DNA from: Dasypus novemcinctus
Lineage: Eukaryota > Chordata > Mammalia > Cingulata > Dasypodidae
Length of the DNA stretch: 64,000 nt
Assembly: GCF_030445035.2 (NCBI RefSeq)
Contig: NC_080683.1
Span: 118,529,225-118,593,224 of the forward strand
Reading direction: 5' to 3'
Shown: positions 45,150 to 56,270 of the stretch, piece after piece
Layout: each line of letters opens with the position of its first letter
How positions within the stretch are numbered: the stretch's first letter is position 1
Position numbers and translations under genes: made by a program
The notes under the pieces: model-generated
Databases searched by the model: none
Told to the model about the DNA's origin: nothing
What the model saw: only the letters and a program-made list of their open reading frames with translations

Positions 45150-46690
45150 ATCAAGACCCAGTTTCGCGCAGGTGCATTTTCTTTGCAGTGCAGCGCGCTG
45201 GCTTGCAGGCACGCGTTTCTTTGCACAGCAGACAACCCGCTTAGCTCTGGAGGACCCCGCGCGCCACACGCAGGACCAGCGTCACGCTCTTCCTCGGAGA
45301 CCTCAGCGTCCAGGGACTCGACCAGGGCGTCCCGGGGAGCCCTGGCCCCGGAGCGCGGAGGGAGGGCGGCGGCCCCCGCGGCGCCGGCGTTCTCCTGCAG
45401 CCGCGGGCGCCCGCCACCTGCCCGGGGCCGGCCTCCGCGCCCGGCGCAGGGTGCGTTCCCTCCCCGAGGCTGGTCCCGGGGAGCGGTGGGCGGCCCCTTC
45501 CTGAGCCGTCAACCCGGCTCCCCTTCCCCGCCCCCCAGCCCTCGTCTCTGCCGCCTCAGCCACTTCCTTCCTGCGCTCTTCCTCCCCGGCGCGTTAAGAA
45601 GGGAACCGGGGGCCCCGGAGCAGCTCCCACTTTCCATCCCCAGAGAGAGCGAGGCGGCGCGGCGGACCCGGGGAAGGTGCGGCCAGGTAGGAGGGACGCC
45701 GGGGCTGCGCCGTCGCGGCCCCGGGGCCGTGCGCGGTGCGGGGACCCGGGGGTGCGGCTCGCCCACCCGTCCCCAGCGGACGCCCGGCGGGGTGACCGTG
45801 GCCGCGGGGCGCCTCGCGCAGAGCCGGGTGGGGGGGAGCTGGTGCCGGGGCCCCGAGGCTCGTGGGGACTCAGGGCGGTGGCGCTGCGGCCCCGGGGTGG
45901 GCCGGGGTGAGCGCCGCGCGGGGTGACCCTGACGGAACCGTGAGGGCCACTGGGGGCTCCGAGGGCCCTGCGGGGTCCCTTCGCGTGGTGGGGTTTGGAC
46001 GCACGGACCGCGGGTGGCGGAGACAAAGGCCTCCCGGCCCCGGTCCTTCCCGGGGAGGCGCCCCGAGCCCCCGGTGCGCCCCGGACGGAGGTCTGCCCCG
46101 GGTCCCCCAACTCCGCGCGGGCGCCGGGGGTGGGGGCGGGGAGACCGAGGGCGGCCGTGGGTACCGGGTCTTGGGACCCCTTCCGGGAGGACTCCTCAAC
46201 TTGGCGCCATATGCCCAAATATGGAGCGAGTACGCTCCTGCGGGCGGGGGCGGGCACCGAGTGACCCTTGGACCCGCACCAGCCCGGGGTGGCGGAGGCA
46301 GCCGGACCGAGGACCTTGCCGGAGCGCACGTGGGCGCCCGAGTCCCGAGGTCCCCGCGCCCCTGGCCGTGCGTCCTTGGACGTTAGAACATCTCCGCGTG
46401 CTGCCCCCGACCGTGAAAACAGCAGCTCCTGGAGGGACCTCAAATAGGCCTGGGTGTGGCCCCCGCGCGGTGGCGGCGCCGTGGACACGCCGCTCTCTGC
46501 GCCTCCCACGCGCGGGGCCTCATTCGCTGCTGTCCCAGCGGCACGGGCGCCCGCACCTCCCGGCAGGTTCCAGCGCCACCGATCGCTTCCGCTTCCCGTT
46601 GGTCCCTGCGCGCCGCCTCTTTGTCCTCTCCGGGCGCTCCCCGGGCCCAGGCGGCTGTCGTTTCTTCTTTGTGAGATGCGGTGGGCCTTC
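45150..46690. promoter_or_regulatory. CpG island promoter of ABRACL
   Basis: About 1.5 kb of very GC-rich, CpG-dense sequence stands out sharply from the AT-rich, CpG-poor surroundings. It contains no recognisable repeats. It precedes the first coding exon of ABRACL by 3-4 kb on the same strand and holds a good splice donor at 45,687, so it is the expected housekeeping-type promoter. No TATA box is evident near the presumed start. Long open frames on both strands here are a by-product of GC richness. Confidence 0.85.
45560..45686 (+). other. ABRACL: Inferred ABRACL exon 1 (5' UTR)
   Basis: The donor CAG|GTAGGAG at 45,686/45,687 lies in the CpG island and would splice to the acceptor at 49,713/49,714, just 6 bases ahead of the ATG. 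The 5' end is not defined by the sequence; the start given is approximate. No ATG occurs in the last part of this exon that would compete with the exon 2 start. An alternative donor elsewhere in the island cannot be excluded. Confidence 0.5.
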
Positions 46691-46916
46691 CCAGGAGTAT
46701 GTTACAATCGATATTGCCCACGTTTGTCTCCTTCCTCCATAGCAGACATAAAATGTGCCAAATCATGTCTGCCCGGCACAGCTCCCCGAGCTGCTCAGCT
46801 GGTATTTTCCCTCTTTTGCTTTGTGAGTGTTTTGCCTTACTAAGTATTCAGCATGTAACATTTCATACAAATACAGCCCACTTTTGTATTTAGTGCAGTT
46901 TGCATAATAACCAGCA

Positions 46917-46946
46917 GAGGAGGAGGAGGAGGGGGAGGAGGAGGAA
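46917..46946 (+). repeat. (GGA)n microsatellite
   Basis: GGAGGAGGAGGAGG with one G-run interruption, about 30 bases. Confidence 0.95.
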
Positions 46947-47717
46947 GGCAGGGCTGGAAAGGTGTGTTCCGAACAGCCAGAAGCTGTGGGCGCTTCGCCC
47001 TCTGGCCTTAGTTTCCTTGTCCCTAAGATGGGGGTGAACACTCGGCTAGGAGCTTGGGATCTAATGAATGAGCAGAAATTGACACCAAGCTGTAGGCAGG
47101 GCCCTGCCCTCTAGGGGAGGGTCCTTCTTTGTCTCTTCCAGCTTCTGCTGACCCCAGAAGTTCCTGGGGTGGTGGGGGCAGCACCCCGAGGCCTGCTCGT
47201 CTTCACGCGGCCCTTCCCTCTGGGTGCCTGTGTCTTGGGGTCCAGACTTCCCCCTTGTGGATTTAGGGCGCAGCCTGATGTGCGGTGACTGCATCTGGAC
47301 TGCGTTTCCTCTGCAAAAACCCTGTTTCCAATTCACAGATGCGCCGCTCCAGGGGCGCGCGCCCGTCGGCAGCGGGGCTGGAGCGGCGCTGAAGGCTGGA
47401 AGGCGCTTTGCTCTGCACCGGGCGGTGTGCGCCAGGGGCTGTCAGGGCCCGCCTTAGATCCCAGGGCTGCTGGGCGTTCTCCAGGGTGGGATCGCCTCCC
47501 TCATGCCCCAGAGCGTAAGGCCCGAACCCCCCCTGGGCCCCAGGACTGAGGAAGGAAAGGGCCGCCCCACACGAGAATGAGCTGCCTGTGCCAGAATGGG
47601 CACGGGAGCTGGGCAGGCGCAGCCACGGGCGCCCACCGCGCTCAAGTGCACAGGGCTTTCCACCGCGGTTCTCACGCATTCGGGCCTTCCGGACAGTGGC
47701 CTCTGCGGATGTTTTAG

Positions 47718-47805
47718 CTTTAAAAAAAATTTTTTTTAGGTGATACTTGGGATTGAACCTGGGCCCTCGTGCATGGGAAGCAGGAGCTCAGCCACTGTTT
47801 CAGGT
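47718..47805 (-). mobile_element. Short DAS SINE
   Basis: Antisense: T-rich start, GGGATTGAACCTGGG (B box), CATGGGAAGCAGGAGCTCAG head complement. Confidence 0.85.
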
Positions 47806-48478
47806 TTTTAGTATCTCTTAAACTACGTCTTGAATTGAATATAACACTCTATGCAGGATTCAACTAACAGAGTTCTCATATTTGGGCGATATGCTTTTTT
47901 ATATTGGGGTGCTTCTGCTCCCCTTCTCTTCTGGTAGATGGATTGAATTGGAGACGTGTGCCTATTATTGGAATTCAAACTTCTTCAATTAGGACAGTCA
48001 CACAAATAATACAACAGACGGTAGTGGTACTTTATTAACTGATAAAATAGGTAGAGTTCCAATCACGATTTAAATAGATGGTATATAGCCATCGCTGTCA
48101 CTCTTGTCTTTTTTTTTTTTTTACAAGCTACCAAGATTTTAGTTCCAGTCGGATTGGATAAAGTTGTTTCTTTCAAATCATTTCCCCAAATTAAACAGTA
48201 CTCCCTTTTTTAAGTGCTTTACTCCTTTCGCAAAGCTTATGATTTGAAAACAGGTGGAACGGAGATGCCTGCTGCCCACCGCTCATGCTCTCTGACCCTG
48301 CGTGGTTGTTTTCAGTGTAAATTTCTGCCTTTACGGGAGGAGCTCAGCCTGGGCTGGAGGTGTGGGAGTTCGCCCCGAGAGAGAGGAGGAGGGAAGCTCC
48401 GCCCGAGGAGACAGTATGCGTGAAGAAGGCTGGAGAGGAGAGGGCAAGGGATATTTGAGGACTAAAAAGACGCAGGTG

Positions 48479-48951
48479 TTGGGAAGCGGCTGTGGCTCAT
48501 GCGCTTAATCTCCAGTCCACCACCTGGGAGGCCCCTGGTTCAGTTCCCGGTGCCTCCTAAAGAAGACAGCGAGCTGGGGGCACGGGCAAATGTGACAAGC
48601 TGATGCAACAAGAGAGACAAGAAGAAAAACATAATAAGAGACACAAGAAAGCAGGGAGCAGAGGTTCCTGGTGCTTCCTAAAGAAGGGAGCGAGCTGACG
48701 CAACAGGCAGGTGCAATGAGCTGATGGAACCAGATGACAAAGCAAGAGACATGGGGAGGAAAAACATAATGAGAGACCGAACAAAGCAGGGAGCAGATGT
48801 GGCTCAAGCAATTAGGCACCTCCCTCCTCCACTGGAGGTCCCAGGTTCAGCTCCCGCTGCCTCCTAAAGAGGCAAGGAAGACAAACAGACACAGCAAGTG
48901 CAACCAACAAGGGAGTGGAGAGAAATAAATAAAATAAATCTTGAAAAAAAA
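48479..48951 (+). mobile_element. DAS SINE composite, multi-unit, in ABRACL intron 1
   Basis: Three units sharing 'cctcctaaagaag' joins and GAGAGACAAGAAGAAAAACA-like bodies, with a final AAATAAATAAAATAAATC A-tail. Target duplication AAAAGACGCAGGTG (48,465-48,478) versus AAAAGACACAGGCG (48,952-48,965) shows it entered as one unit. Confidence 0.92.
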
Positions 48952-49082
48952 AAAAGACACAGGCGTACCTGCTGCCTTGAGGGCAAGGGTGGTGGAGAAG
49001 GATCGGGGGCAGAGCCAGGCTGCTGAGGGCACCTCCACTCCCATTCTGTTCTGACAGTGGACAGTCTTCACACCAGCTCCCC

Positions 49083-49101
49083 ACTGCCGCCAGGTGGTAC
49101 C
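49083..49101 (+). promoter_or_regulatory. Candidate CTCF-like motif in ABRACL intron 1
   Basis: The core CCGCCAGGTGG resembles the CTCF core motif (CCGCCAGGTGGCAG-like). It sits in non-repetitive GC-rich sequence between a SINE cluster and exon 2. This is a motif match by eye only. Confidence 0.3.
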
Positions 49102-49719
49102 GTGACCGCTGCAGAAGGACAAGATGTCCCAGTGGGGCCCGGCAGCCATCGTGGCGCTGCCCCCTGGCCATCTTAGCTGCCCCTAGGGCCCGGGCTGGCT
49201 CACCGTTGCTCCCTGCTCAGTGCTGACCTCCAGTGTGTCCCTCCCTGTCTTTGCAGCCTCTCTTGCCCTGCCCAGATCCTCTCCCCCTGGGCGACTGCCT
49301 CCCTCCCCCAGTGCCATGTCCACGAAGCCGGTGTGGCCTCGGGCTGTAGGCTCCCGGCGCTCAGTGGCGCTGGTCACTGGCTGTTTGTTCTAGGTCTTGC
49401 CCCCTCCAGGCTGGTCCCGTGCTGCTCCCCCCTGTTCTGTGGGTGCCCAGGATGACACCCTGAGGAGGCTGTGTCCAGCGTTCATGGTGGGTGCAGTGGA
49501 CCAGTGGGGGGCTCTGCAGAGGACGATGGTGGGGGTCGAGGGGGAATGAGGGACCGTGGGTATCTCACAAGTGTTTTTAGGAAGAGGGATGAGTTAAAGT
49601 CATCGTGGCAAATGCTACATGGGAAAAAGGGAAGGAAGCGCCTTTGGCTTGGTGAGACGCGCTGAATGAGATGTAGAAATGGGAATGAGACAAACTTTCT
49701 TTTTCTCTCGCAGGCAGCA

Positions 49720-49780
49720 ATGAATGTGGATCATGAGGTGAGCCTCTTAGTGGAGGAAATGCACCGCTTGGGTTCCAGAA
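49720..49780 (+). CDS. ABRACL: ABRACL coding exon 2 (residues 1-20 plus first base of codon 21)
   Basis: The acceptor (T-rich tract ending TCTCGCAG) is at 49,713 and the start codon follows 6 bases later, with G at position -3. The exon encodes MNVDHEVSLLVEEMHRLGSR plus the first A of an Asn codon, then the donor GTAAGT at 49,781. This is the N-terminal helix of the costars domain. From memory of the human protein, residues 8 (S for N), 14 (M for I) and 20 (R for K) differ conservatively. The open frame continues past the donor but that part is intronic. Confidence 0.96.
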
Positions 49781-50274
49781 GTAAGTATTCCGACACAGAG
49801 GTGGTCACCATTTCTCCTCCCGACAGGCAGGTCCGCCAGTCTGCTGGGAGCCTGGGGAAGGGTGTCCTGGGGCCGCAGGACACAGCTGTGGTGGCTGAGC
49901 CCCGGCCCCAGGCTTGTCCCCTGAGATGATACCTGGAGACCCAGAGCAGTCGTGGGCATGGCGGTTCAGGGGCAGAGCGCGGCTGAGATGTCCCGTCAGC
50001 CTTTGCATGGAAAGAACATCTGGCCACAGCCACCCTAGTAATCAGATCATGCCTGAGCTTTTATTTGCTTCACTGTTAAAATTCGTTTTCTCCGCAACTT
50101 GTCATCATTTCACAACATTCCAAATGACCAGGGACTTAGCTTGAAATGAGGCTAACTGGTACTTATTTTCACCAAATTCTCGAATTCCGGTAGTCAGGTA
50201 TTTATGGTTATACTAGTATAGCTAAAGTAAATCATCCTTTAGGCAGGTTCATTTCATTTTTTAAAATATATTTT

Positions 50275-51510
50275 TTAATTCATTTAAAAAACAGTTTATT
50301 GAGGTATAAATCATTCGTACATGAGTATACATAAACAATAAGTGTATAATAAAAGATGTGAATTTGGGAGCAGGTATAGCTCAGTGGTTGAGCACCTGCT
50401 TCTCATGTACCAGGTCCCGGGTTCAATCTCCAGTATCTTGTTTAAAAAAAAACAAAAGTTCTGAACTTGCCAAACAAATGTGCATAACATCATACAGGGC
50501 TCCCATACATTACCTCACCACCAACACCTTGCTTTACATTTGTAACAAATTATGAAAGAGCATAGTCAGAGTATTGCTAGTAACTCGTCTATATCTTACA
50601 TTTGGTGTATTTTTCCCCCAACCCATCCTATTATTTTTTTGGGTTGTAAACCCTACAATTTATCTAAAATGGATAATCATTGGCATTTGGTAGAATCACT
50701 GAGTTGTGCATTCATCACTTCAGTCAATATTAAAGCATTTTCATTATTCCAGAAAAAAAAATCCAACAAAAAACAAACCATCATACCCATATGTTAATGC
50801 TGCTAATTAGAAATCCTGTGATGTGCTTTCAGCATTTCTATTCATTTGTAAACATTTCCAAGCAACTTTTTACCAATTCTGCACAGATTTAACCTCAGCT
50901 TTCCATTCTCTAACCATATTTTATTTTGTGGTGACTTACATTCTAGCTATTAACTCCATGATTTTGCTCGTTATATTTAGTTCATATTAGCGAAGTCGTA
51001 CAATATTTGTCCTTTTGTGCTTGGCTTGCTTCACTCAACATAATGTCCTCCGGGTTCGTTCACGTTGTCATATGCTTCATGACTTCATTTCTTCTTACAG
51101 CCAGATAATATTCTAGCGTTTGTTTATGCATTTGTCAGTTGCTGGACACCTGAGTTGTTTCCATCTTTTGGCAATTGTGAATAATGTCGCTCTGAGCATT
51201 GGTGTGCAGATGTCTGTTCACGTCACTGCTCTCAGTTCTTCTGGTACATACCTAGCAGCAGTGCTGCTGGGTCACATGGCAGAGCTCTATCTAACTTCCT
51301 TAGGAACCACCAAGCAGACTTGCACAGTGGCGGTACCATGCCGCATTCCTAGCCGCAGTGATAAGCGCTCCTTTCTCTCCATATCCTCTCCACCACTTGA
51401 AGTTTTCTCTTTTGTTAGCAGTGGCCATTCTAGTAGGTATGAAAAGATATTTCACTGGAGCTTTGATTTGTATCTCCCTAACTGCCAGTGATGTTGAACA
51501 TTCTTTAATG
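50275..51510 (-). mobile_element. LINE-1 3' part in ABRACL intron 2
   Basis: Antisense 3' UTR and ORF2 C-terminal remnant ('gtcctccgggttcgttcacgttg', 'ggacacctgagttgtttcc', 'agtgatgttgaacatt'). It opposes the direction of ABRACL transcription. Confidence 0.88.
50366..50455 (+). mobile_element. Short DAS SINE within the LINE-1 tail
   Basis: GGGAGCAGGTATAGCTCAGT head, GGGTTCAATCTCC B box, short A-tail. Confidence 0.92.
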
Positions 51511-51514
51511 TACT

Positions 51515-51600
51515 TTTTTTTAATGTAACATAAAATGTTACATTAAAAAACATGAGGTTCCTATATATCCCACCCACCCCCCTGCTTCTCCCATTCATGT
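51515..51600 (-). repeat. Short antisense copy of the G-rich LINE-1-like 3' terminus
   Basis: AATGTAACATAAAATGTTAC then CATGAGGTTCCTATATATCC and a C-rich tract: the complement of the end shared by the inserts near 36, 44 and 60 kb. Confidence 0.75.
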
Positions 51601-52064
51601 ACTTTTTGTCCATTTGTATTTCTTCTTTAGAAAAATGTCTCTTCAGGTCTTTTTAGGTAGGTTTATTTTAAGTCAGCTTTTTATTCATCAGCGAATACCA
51701 GCTACCATGAGGATAGTGACATGTGGAGTTGGTGGGTGCCCTTTTTCTAAACTGTAATGAAAGTTACTGTTATACTCAGAGCTTTAGATATTTGGTTTCA
51801 GATTACATCTGCAAGAGATCGGGTTGCATTTTGAAATACTAAGAGTAATAAATACATTCAGCGAAAATTAGGGTAATGCAACTCAAAGTTTAATAATTCC
51901 ATCATATAAGAGAAAAACAGCTTTTAACAACTACCTCCTGAGAATTGCTTTGTTCTAACAGCTTGAGTCTTCTTACTAATTGCTTTGTCTGCTTATGAAA
52001 TGCAACTACTTTGAAGGAACAAAACATACTTTGAAAATCCCATTAAGCCACTTATGTTAAATGT

Positions 52065-52545
52065 CTTCTGTACTGTTTTCTGTTGCTGCAGTAACAATTG
52101 CCACAAGGTAAGTGATGGAAAACAACCCAAATCGTTACTCTGACAGTTATATAGGCCGGGGGTCGTCAGGGGTCTCACTGGACTGAGATCAAGATGTCAC
52201 CGGGGCTACATTCCTTCCCGGAGGCCACGGGGAAAAATACATTTCCTGCCTTTTTCAGCTTCTAGAGGCTGCCCACCTTCCTTGGCTCGTGACCCCTTCC
52301 GCCATCTTCAAAGCTGACAGTGTGGTTGAGGCTCTCTCATGGCCATCACTGACCTCCTTTTCTTGCAGTGGGCCCCTCGGCTAATCTGGAATGGTCTTCC
52401 CTTCCCAAGGTTCTTAATCTAGTCTCATCTGGCAAGTCCCTTTGCCATGGAAGCTTCCTGGTTCCATTAGGTTGTGCACATCTTTGGGGGCCATTGTTCT
52501 TCTCTAATCGCTTTATTTGTACATCAACCTGAGTCACCATCATGG
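52065..52545 (-). repeat. Ancient LTR/MER-type repeat, antisense
   Basis: CTGTTTTCTGTTGCTGCAGT, 'gactgagatcaagatgtcaccgg', 'gccgcccaccttccttggctc'-like, 'ccgccatcttcaaagc', as in widespread mammalian medium-length repeats. Family not assigned. Confidence 0.6.
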
Positions 52546-53029
52546 AATGATTATAAGAGAAAGATGAAAAAGATACAAAAGTTGGTGTAAATCAACACCC
52601 CATGAACTCGATACAGTCTCTCAGCCCTTCTCTGACGGCCGTTCCCCAGTGTGCTTCCAGCCGCCTTGCGTTTCCCACAGGTGTACCCTCCACAGATAAA
52701 TCCTGGAGCCTGGGTGCTCTTTAAAACCTGGAGAAAGCAACATCTTGAAGATGAATTACAGCCCCAGTGGGAGGGACCTAAGAAGTCTTACTGGTTCTTC
52801 ACTCTTCTGTTAAGTTACTGTTGAGTCACCGTTCCCAAGTGAAGGTGGTACCTTTAACTGCCGGGAAGATCCCGGCTCGGTCCAGGGGCGCCAGGCAGGA
52901 GGCCATCTCCACGGACAACGGGAGTCAGCGAGGCCAGGCCTCCCGAGCACTGCAGGGGCAGAACCGTACCGAAAACCTTCTGTCTCCAGAGTGCACGTGT
53001 GAACCCATCGCTGACCCGAAATGACGCTT

Positions 53030-53345
53030 TTTAAAAAATATTTATCCCCCCCCCACCCCGTTGTCAGCTCTCTGTGTCCATTTGCCGTGTGTTCTTCTGT
53101 GTCTGCTTGCATTCTCATTAGGTGGCTCCGGGAACCGATCCTGGGCGGCTCTCCTTACGGGGCGCACTCCTTGTGCGTGGGGCTCCCCTACACGGGGGAC
53201 ACTCCTGCATGGCAGGGCACTCCTTGCACGTATCAGCACTGCGCATGGGCCAGCTCCACACGGGTCGAGGAGGCCCGGGGTTTGAACCGCGGACCTCCCA
53301 TGTGGTAGACGGATGCCCTAACCACTGGGCCAAGTCCGCTGCCTT
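53030..53345 (-). mobile_element. DAS SINE, long subfamily
   Basis: Antisense, with C-rich left end and head at the right (GTTTGAACCGCGGACCTCCC, CTAACCACTGGGCCAAGTCC). In ABRACL intron 2. Confidence 0.9.
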
Positions 53346-53592
53346 GTTGCATCATCTTGTTGCATCAGCTCACCGTGCCTTCTCGTCCTCTTTAGGAGGC
53401 CCTGGGAACCTCTGCTCCCTGCTTTGTTTCGTCTCTCATTATGTTTCTCTTCTTGTGTCTCTTATTGTGTCAGCTTGCTGTGCCTTCCCATCGCGCCAGC
53501 TTGCTGCCTTCTTTAGGAGACACTGGGAACCAAACCATGGACCTCTCGTGGTAGGCAGGAGCCCAATCACTTGAGCCACATCCACTACCCAC
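53346..53592 (-). mobile_element. DAS SINE, second antisense copy abutting the first
   Basis: TTGTTGCATCAGCTCACCGT, two 'tctttaggag' unit joins, and head complement CACTTGAGCCACATCCAC. Together with its neighbour it may be one composite insertion. Confidence 0.88.
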
Positions 53593-53629
53593 AAGTGATT
53601 GCCTTTAAACAGCACATCCACTTCTTATT

Positions 53630-54115
53630 CCCTGAATTTTTTAGAATGTAGGATATTGTGATAACATACATACAACTCAATATTTCCTATTTTAACTGCT
53701 TTCAAATATACACTTCAGTAGTCCTAATTATATTCTGATTGTTGTTTGACCATCACCATCACTCATTACCAAAACATTTTTCATCACCCCATAAAGAACC
53801 TGTACCCATCAAGCAATGACTCCCCATATCCCCTCCTGTACCTCCTGGTAACCTGTAATCTACTTTCTGTTTCTGAATTTTAAAGTTCTAGGTGTTTCAT
53901 ATAAGTGGGATCATACAATATTTGTTCTTTTGTGTGTGTCTGGATTATTTCACTTAGCATGAAGTTTTCAAAATTCATCTGTGTTGTCATATATATCACA
54001 ACTTCATTCCTTTATTCGGCTGAATAATATTCCATTGTATAATGATGGACTGTGTTTTGTTTCTCTGTCATCTGTGGATGGACACTAGGGTTGCTTCCAC
54101 CTTTGGGCTGTTGTG
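53630..54115 (-). mobile_element. LINE-1 3' fragment in ABRACL intron 2
   Basis: Antisense: 'tgaccatcaccatcactc', 'aagtgggatcatacaatatttg', 'gaataatattccattgta', 'ggatggacactagggttgc'. Confidence 0.85.
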
Positions 54116-54119
54116 CTGA

Positions 54120-54620
54120 TGGGCCCAGAAATCTGTATCTCACAAGATCCCCAGGTGCTTAGTTTGGGGGTCTGCTCTTGACATAGATGGCCACATTATT
54201 CAGAATCAGGAGAAATATGTCTGGTTAAGGCCATGCCCCCTCACCCTTTGGTTTCTGAGCATGTTCAGAGCACTCTCAGACATGGTTCCTCGCCCCCAGA
54301 TTTCTCTTTTATTTTATTATTGATTCAACAGTGAACATAGCAATTAAAAACTGAAATTTAGAGTGAGTCACACTGGTCCATGCCAGCAGTTATGTAATGC
54401 GTGAACCTTCTCTAAATGCTGCTTGGGTCTCTTCTGGTCGTTGTCGAGGTGATATCCAGGCTCCGAGGGGTGCAGTCATAGTGTGTATCCCATCACTTTT
54501 TGGATCTGGAAGAGGCTACATTGAAGTTAGGATCTTGGGTGTTGGCTAACCCATAGTTAGATGGTCATTAAAGAGCTTGTGAATCGGCCACACAAGGGGA
54601 TGAGAAACAGACTTTGACTT
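54120..54620. other. ABRACL intron 2, unassigned
   Basis: Intronic sequence directly before exon 3; no repeat assigned. Confidence 0.5.
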
Positions 54621-54639
54621 TTGTGTTTTCTCAAATCAG

Positions 54640-54824
54640 ATGCTGATGGAAAGTTAAGTGTGAAATTTGGAGTCCTCTTCCGAGATGACAAATGTGCCAA
54701 CCTCTTCGAAGCACTGGTAGGAACTCTCAAAGCTGCAAAACGAAGGAAGATTGTTACATACCCAGGAGAACTACTTTTGCAAGGTGTCCATGATGACGTT
54801 GACATAGTGTTGCTGCAAGATTAA
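54640..54824 (+). CDS. ABRACL: ABRACL coding exon 3 (residues 21-81, stop TAA)
   Basis: After the acceptor AATCAG at 54,634-54,639 the exon completes the Asn codon and encodes ADGKLSVKFGVLFRDD and onward to a C-terminal LLQD, stop at 54,822-54,824. It holds most of the costars domain, a small winged-helix-like fold: the KFGVLF strand, the FEALVGTLKAAKRRKI helix, and the acidic DDVDI segment near the end. The total of 81 residues equals the family's usual length. With exon 2 it is near-identical to the human protein as I remember it (one further change, V for I at residue 77), so purifying selection is strong and the gene should be functional. Confidence 0.97.
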
Positions 54825-55245
54825 TGTGGTTTGCATGCGTTTGCATCCTGTATTGTTATTCTTTTGCTGGTAAACTGGATTATTAAGTCAGAGGATGAAC
54901 AGAGCATAAGTAATGTATTTTTATAGATCTTTGAAACCAAAGGAGACTCGTATTTTAGAAGTCTCTCTTTTTTTTATACCTTGAAAGAAAATTAATGTAT
55001 TATCCTGTAAAATAAACAAAAACCAGTTATTTTTTCAGGAATCAGTTTAGAAAATGGAGGCAATGAGGGCTTTTTTTTTTTTTGGCGGGAGTGGGGGAGT
55101 GTCTATTTCATAAACCATTCTTAGACAATTTCAAAAGATATTTGCCCTTCTGTGAAAACAAGAAACAAGTTGAAGACCATCTCCCATGGGAAATGTTGTA
55201 ATGCATATGCGTATTTGCAATAAAGACCTGGAACTATCTTGGAAT
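54825..55245 (+). terminator. ABRACL: ABRACL 3' UTR with two polyadenylation signals
   Basis: The non-coding tail has AATAAA at 55,011-55,016 and a second AATAAA at 55,219-55,224, followed by ordinary intergenic sequence. The distal signal probably marks the main transcript end at about 55,240-55,250, and the proximal one may give a shorter isoform. A T-run followed by a G-rich stretch (55,070-55,098) lies between them. Confidence 0.75.
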
Positions 55246-55249
55246 TGCC

Positions 55250-56085
55250 TGATTTTGTCATTTAAGTATTTATATGCCTCTCATAATCAAGGTTTTGCAT
55301 CAATGTTAGGGTAGTCACTGTTAGATATCTTGAGTTTTTTGAAAAATTCTCTTAAAACCTTAAAAGATAGTGTTGGGTAGTAGTATAGTTGGATCCTACC
55401 AAAACTTATGATTTTGATGCCCATTGTGGACTTACCACTGAGTTATGGGGACATGCCAAAAAAATGTAACCCAAAAACACTTTCTAGTTGGACTAGTTAG
55501 ACTCACCTGCAAGTGCACAAGTGCATCTAGGAGTGCAGAATGTAGTCTAGAGTTGAAAATGATGACTATCAGAGAGGGTAAAGCAGAGGAAGCCACAATG
55601 GCCAAAGAAGCCAATCAAAGCAGTCAGAAATGAAGAATGCTTGATTATCGGAAGGAAAAAGTTGGCAGGTGCTGGAGAGGACTGCAGGTAAGGCAGAGGG
55701 ATGTGAACTGGCGAGAGGTAGGATTATCAGGTTGACCAGACTGTTAGGGACAGAGGGGACTCAGACTGGACGATGAAGGTGGTGGAGTCTTGGAGAGCCA
55801 GGGCGAGGAGTCTGAGCAGAAATTAGAGCAGGGATGGTTCATCGTACAGGGGATGTTTAGGGAAGGTTGCTGTGTCACTGATGATGCGGGTAGATGGCAC
55901 AGAGTAGAAGTGCGTTCAGGCAAAACACTGCTCAAGAATCTCCTAGAGATGGTGATAATGGAAAGGTAAAGAGGTGACCCCTGGTCACGTTTCAAAGAAC
56001 ATTGAAATTCCTTCACCAGGACTCTTTCTGTAATGTGGCAGGACCCCAACTCAGGCTAACTTAAGCAACACAAGAACTCACGTGC
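55250..56085. other. Intergenic, no gene recognised
   Basis: Unassigned; frames of about 100 codons (55,744-56,049 antisense) are not protein-like. Confidence 0.5.
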
Positions 56086-56089
56086 TAAC

Positions 56090-56270
56090 ATTTGCTGAAC
56101 ATTTGCTGTACTAAGCCTCCTGCAACTCTGTGAGGTAGGTACTAAGGTTATCCCTCATCTTGTAGATGAGGTAAGTAAGCCTTGGAAGAGTGGAGTAGCT
56201 TGTCCAAGTTCACCTGACTAGAAAGTGGTAGTAAAGTAAAGCCAGCATTTGAAGTCTCGTGCACCCATCT
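56090..56270 (-). repeat. MIR SINE
   Basis: ATTTGCTGTACTAAGCCTCC, 'gaggtaggtactaaggttatcc', 'gtagatgaggtaagtaagcc' match the antisense MIR core. Confidence 0.75.

Larger units (their letters stand above)
46700..48460. other. ABRACL intron 1, no further gene
   Basis: Intronic. A (GGA)n run lies at 46,917-46,946, a GC-rich patch at 47,240-47,690, and a short antisense DAS SINE at 47,718-47,805. No coding exon recognised. Confidence 0.6.
45560..55245 (+). other. ABRACL: ABRACL gene (three-exon transcription unit)
   Basis: This is the only intact cellular protein gene I can support. The inferred model has a non-coding exon 1 in the CpG island ending at 45,686, where CAG is followed by GTAGGAG. 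Intron 1 is 45,687-49,713, exon 2 is 49,714-49,780, intron 2 is 49,781-54,639, and exon 3 runs from 54,640 to about 55,245. Both coding-exon splice sites are canonical (TCTCGCAG/G, GTAAGT, AATCAG/A) and the reading frame joins in phase 1 to give exactly 81 codons plus TAA. The product is a costars-family protein, related to the C-terminal actin-binding domain of ABRA/STARS and implicated in actin dynamics and cell motility. Exon 1 boundaries are inferred from the CpG island and a good donor site; the coding exons are certain. The transcription start is a guess within about 100 bases. Confidence 0.93.

Noticed and set aside
45090-46742. Long open frames on both strands (up to 317 codons) in the CpG island
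   Set aside because: Overlapping long frames in several phases are expected in stop-poor GC-rich DNA. None resembles a known protein, and the island is explained as the ABRACL promoter.
49666-49929. 87-codon frame reading through ABRACL exon 2 into the intron
   Set aside because: It runs through a canonical GTAAGT donor; splicing to 54,640 gives the exact 81-residue protein.
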